A DNA stretch of 64,000 bases. Origin: Delphinapterus leucas (Eukaryota; Chordata; Mammalia; Artiodactyla; Monodontidae). Made by a program: the position numbers and the translations under genes. The stretch covers positions 2,826,154-2,890,153 of the forward strand of contig NW_022098050.1 of the NCBI RefSeq assembly GCF_002288925.2, written 5' to 3'. Position 1 is the stretch's first letter, and each line of letters opens with the position of its first letter. Shown here piece after piece: positions 62,755 through 64,000 of the stretch. The notes under the pieces are model-generated. The model did no database searches and was not told where the DNA came from. It saw only the letters and a program-made list of their open reading frames with translations.

Positions 62755-63385
62755 ACATCTTTATTGGAGTATAATTGCTTTACAATGGTGTGTTAGTTTC
62801 TGCTTTATAACAAAGTGAATCAGCTATACATACACACACATCCCCATATCTCCTCCCTCTTGTGTCTCCCTCCCACCCTCCCTATCCTACCACTCTAGGT
62901 GGTCACAAAGCACCGAGCTGATCTCCCTGTGCTATGCAGCTGCTTCCCACTAGCTAGCTATTTTACGTTTGGTAGTGTGTATATGTCCATGCCACTCTCT
63001 CACTTCGTCCCAGCTTACCCTTCCCCCTCCCTGTGTCCTCAAGTCCATTCTCTACGTCTGCATCTTTATTCCTGCCCTGCCACTAGGTTCATCAGTACCG
63101 TTTTTTTAGATTCCATATATATGCTTTAGCATACGGTATTTGTTTTTCTCTTTCTGACTTACTTCACTCTGTACAACGGACTCTAGGTCCATCCACCTCA
63201 CTGCAAATAACTCAATTTCGTTTCTCTTTATGGCTGAGTAATATTCCAGTGGATATATGTGCCACATCTTTATCCGTTCATCTGTCAGTGGACACTTAGG
63301 TTGCTTCCATCTCCTGGCTATTGTAAATAGAGCTGCAGTGGACATTGTGGTACATGACTCTTTTTGCATTATGGTTTCCTCAGGG
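62755..63385 (-). mobile_element. Young antisense L1 3' end
   Basis: Reverse L1 3' UTR and ORF2 tail, from catctttattggagtataat to tgcattatggtttcctcagg. The 18-bp TSD taattatgaatattttta at 62737-62754 and 63386-63403 is perfect. Confidence 0.93.
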
Positions 63386-63539
63386 TAATTATGAATATTT
63401 TTAAGTCCATGTGAGATAATTACAATATCTCTGTTTCCTATGGGTATATTTTAATTCTTGGATTTAGATTTGTTTTTGTTGTTGGCCTGCCATGTTATTT
63501 TTAATTAAATGTCAGATGCTTATATTAAAAAAAAAAGAA

Positions 63540-63744
63540 GGCTTCCCTGGTGGTGCAGTGGTTGAGGGTCCGCCTGCCCGTGCAGGGGACACGGGTTCGT
63601 GCCCCGGTCCAGGAAGATCCCATATGCCATGGAGCGGCTGGGCCCGTGAGCCATGGCCCCTGAGCCTGCACGTCCTGAGCCTGTGCTCCGCAACAGGAGA
63701 GGCCACAACAGTGAGAGGCCCGCGTGCAGCAAAAAAAAAAAAAA
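63540..63744 (+). mobile_element. CHR-2-type SINE
   Basis: Full length from ggcttccctggtggtgcagt to a poly(A) tail with aaaagagagaga beyond. Short A-rich target. Inserted in the old antisense L1. Confidence 0.9.
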
Positions 63745-64000
63745 GAGAGAGATACTTTGAGTCTCTGGATGAGTTCTCTTTCTCCAGGAAGATTTTACTT
63801 TTGTTTATGGCAGGTAATTGGGTTAGATATAGATTGAATTGATCCAGTCATAACTTGAGTTGGTTGAAATGTGTACTTCAGCCTTTATGAGGGATTATCT
63901 ATTTCTGGTCACCATTACTCCCAGTGTCTAGTCTTCGGGATTCCCACCAGAAAGCTTTGGCTGTCTCCAAGACCATTATAGGGCCACAATATCAATATTT

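Larger units (their letters stand above)
30551..64000 (+). other. XK: XK intron 2 (5' part; continues beyond the window)
   Basis: At least 33 kb follow the exon 2 donor without any sequence resembling XK exon 3. The space is filled with L1 copies of several ages, CHR SINEs, MIR, L2, an MLT1 LTR and hAT remnants. No other gene is supported. Stretches where I can name nothing include about 31240-32090, 32340-33600, 38250-39500, 51200-52270, 54100-55430 and 56300-58030. Confidence 0.85.
59565..64000 (-). mobile_element. Old antisense L1 carrying nested younger insertions
   Basis: Old reverse L1 text appears in separated blocks: 59570-59780 (gaattgtcacgaagtaaaca), 61381-62736 (tatgaatataccacaatgaa, gccaacacttgctgtgactt, tctggcttccattatttctg), 63404-63539 and 63745-64000 (tactttgagtctctggatga). 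Each gap is a younger insertion with its own TSD, so the blocks are one element split by later events. Confidence 0.65.

Noticed and set aside
30551..64000. A further XK exon or another gene in the long intron
   Set aside because: I looked for XK exon 3 (the large exon with most membrane helices) and other familiar protein motifs and found none. The open frames are repeat-derived or short.

Overview
The window is vertebrate genomic DNA with intron-split genes, a GC-rich CpG island in an AT-rich background, and roughly half the sequence made of SINEs, LINEs and other dispersed repeats. About fourteen tRNA-derived SINEs carry the CHR-type head (gcttccctggtggcacagtgg, with a B-box-like ggttcgtgcc). 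Many are clean copies with target-site duplications (TSDs), and no ruminant Bov-A or Bov-B elements are seen. This points to a cetacean (whale or dolphin). The species call is an inference from SINE type, not from a marker gene.

Two genes are supported, both on the + strand. The 3' part of LANCL3 (LanC-like 3) supplies a coding exon at 3733-3940 and the terminal coding exon at 10746-10905. Two further small exons with good splice sites lie at 19385-19406 and from 19561. They continue the reading frame of exon 3733-3940 and would give a different C-terminus, with poly(A) signals near 21.3-21.4 kb. XK (Kell-complex membrane protein / phospholipid scramblase family) supplies coding exon 1 at 23066-23310, inside a CpG island at about 22.65-23.4 kb, and exon 2 at 30288-30550. 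Its third exon is not present, so 30551-64000 is read as part of XK intron 2. LANCL3 followed by XK in the same orientation matches the mammalian Xp21.1 order, so this is most likely X-chromosome sequence.

Region by region: 1-3.7 kb is LANCL3 intron (L2 remnant, SINEs). 3.9-10.7 kb is the next intron, dominated by an old antisense L1. 10.9-19.4 kb is 3' UTR or alternative-intron DNA with a young 5'-truncated L1 at 15.1-16.7 kb. 19.4-21.4 kb is largely repeat-free. 21.4-22.65 kb is the short intergenic interval. 23.3-30.3 kb is XK intron 1. 30.55-64 kb is repeat-dense XK intron 2. It holds young L1 3' ends at 36.6-38.2, 55.65-56.2 and 58.05-58.4 kb. It also holds an MLT1-type LTR at 43.5-44.0 kb, two diverged copies of an unassigned repeat at about 41.06 and 45.4 kb, and a nested stack of insertions from 59.2 to 64 kb.

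The two genes share no known pathway; they are simply neighbours. LANCL3 belongs to the zinc-binding LanC-like family. XK works at the membrane with KEL and VPS13A. I see no bacterial-type system, CRISPR array, canonical tRNA or rRNA gene, or processed pseudogene. The points worth following are the alternative LANCL3 terminus, a chimeric SINE with a local 53-bp duplication, and a frameshift shared by two L1 copies.
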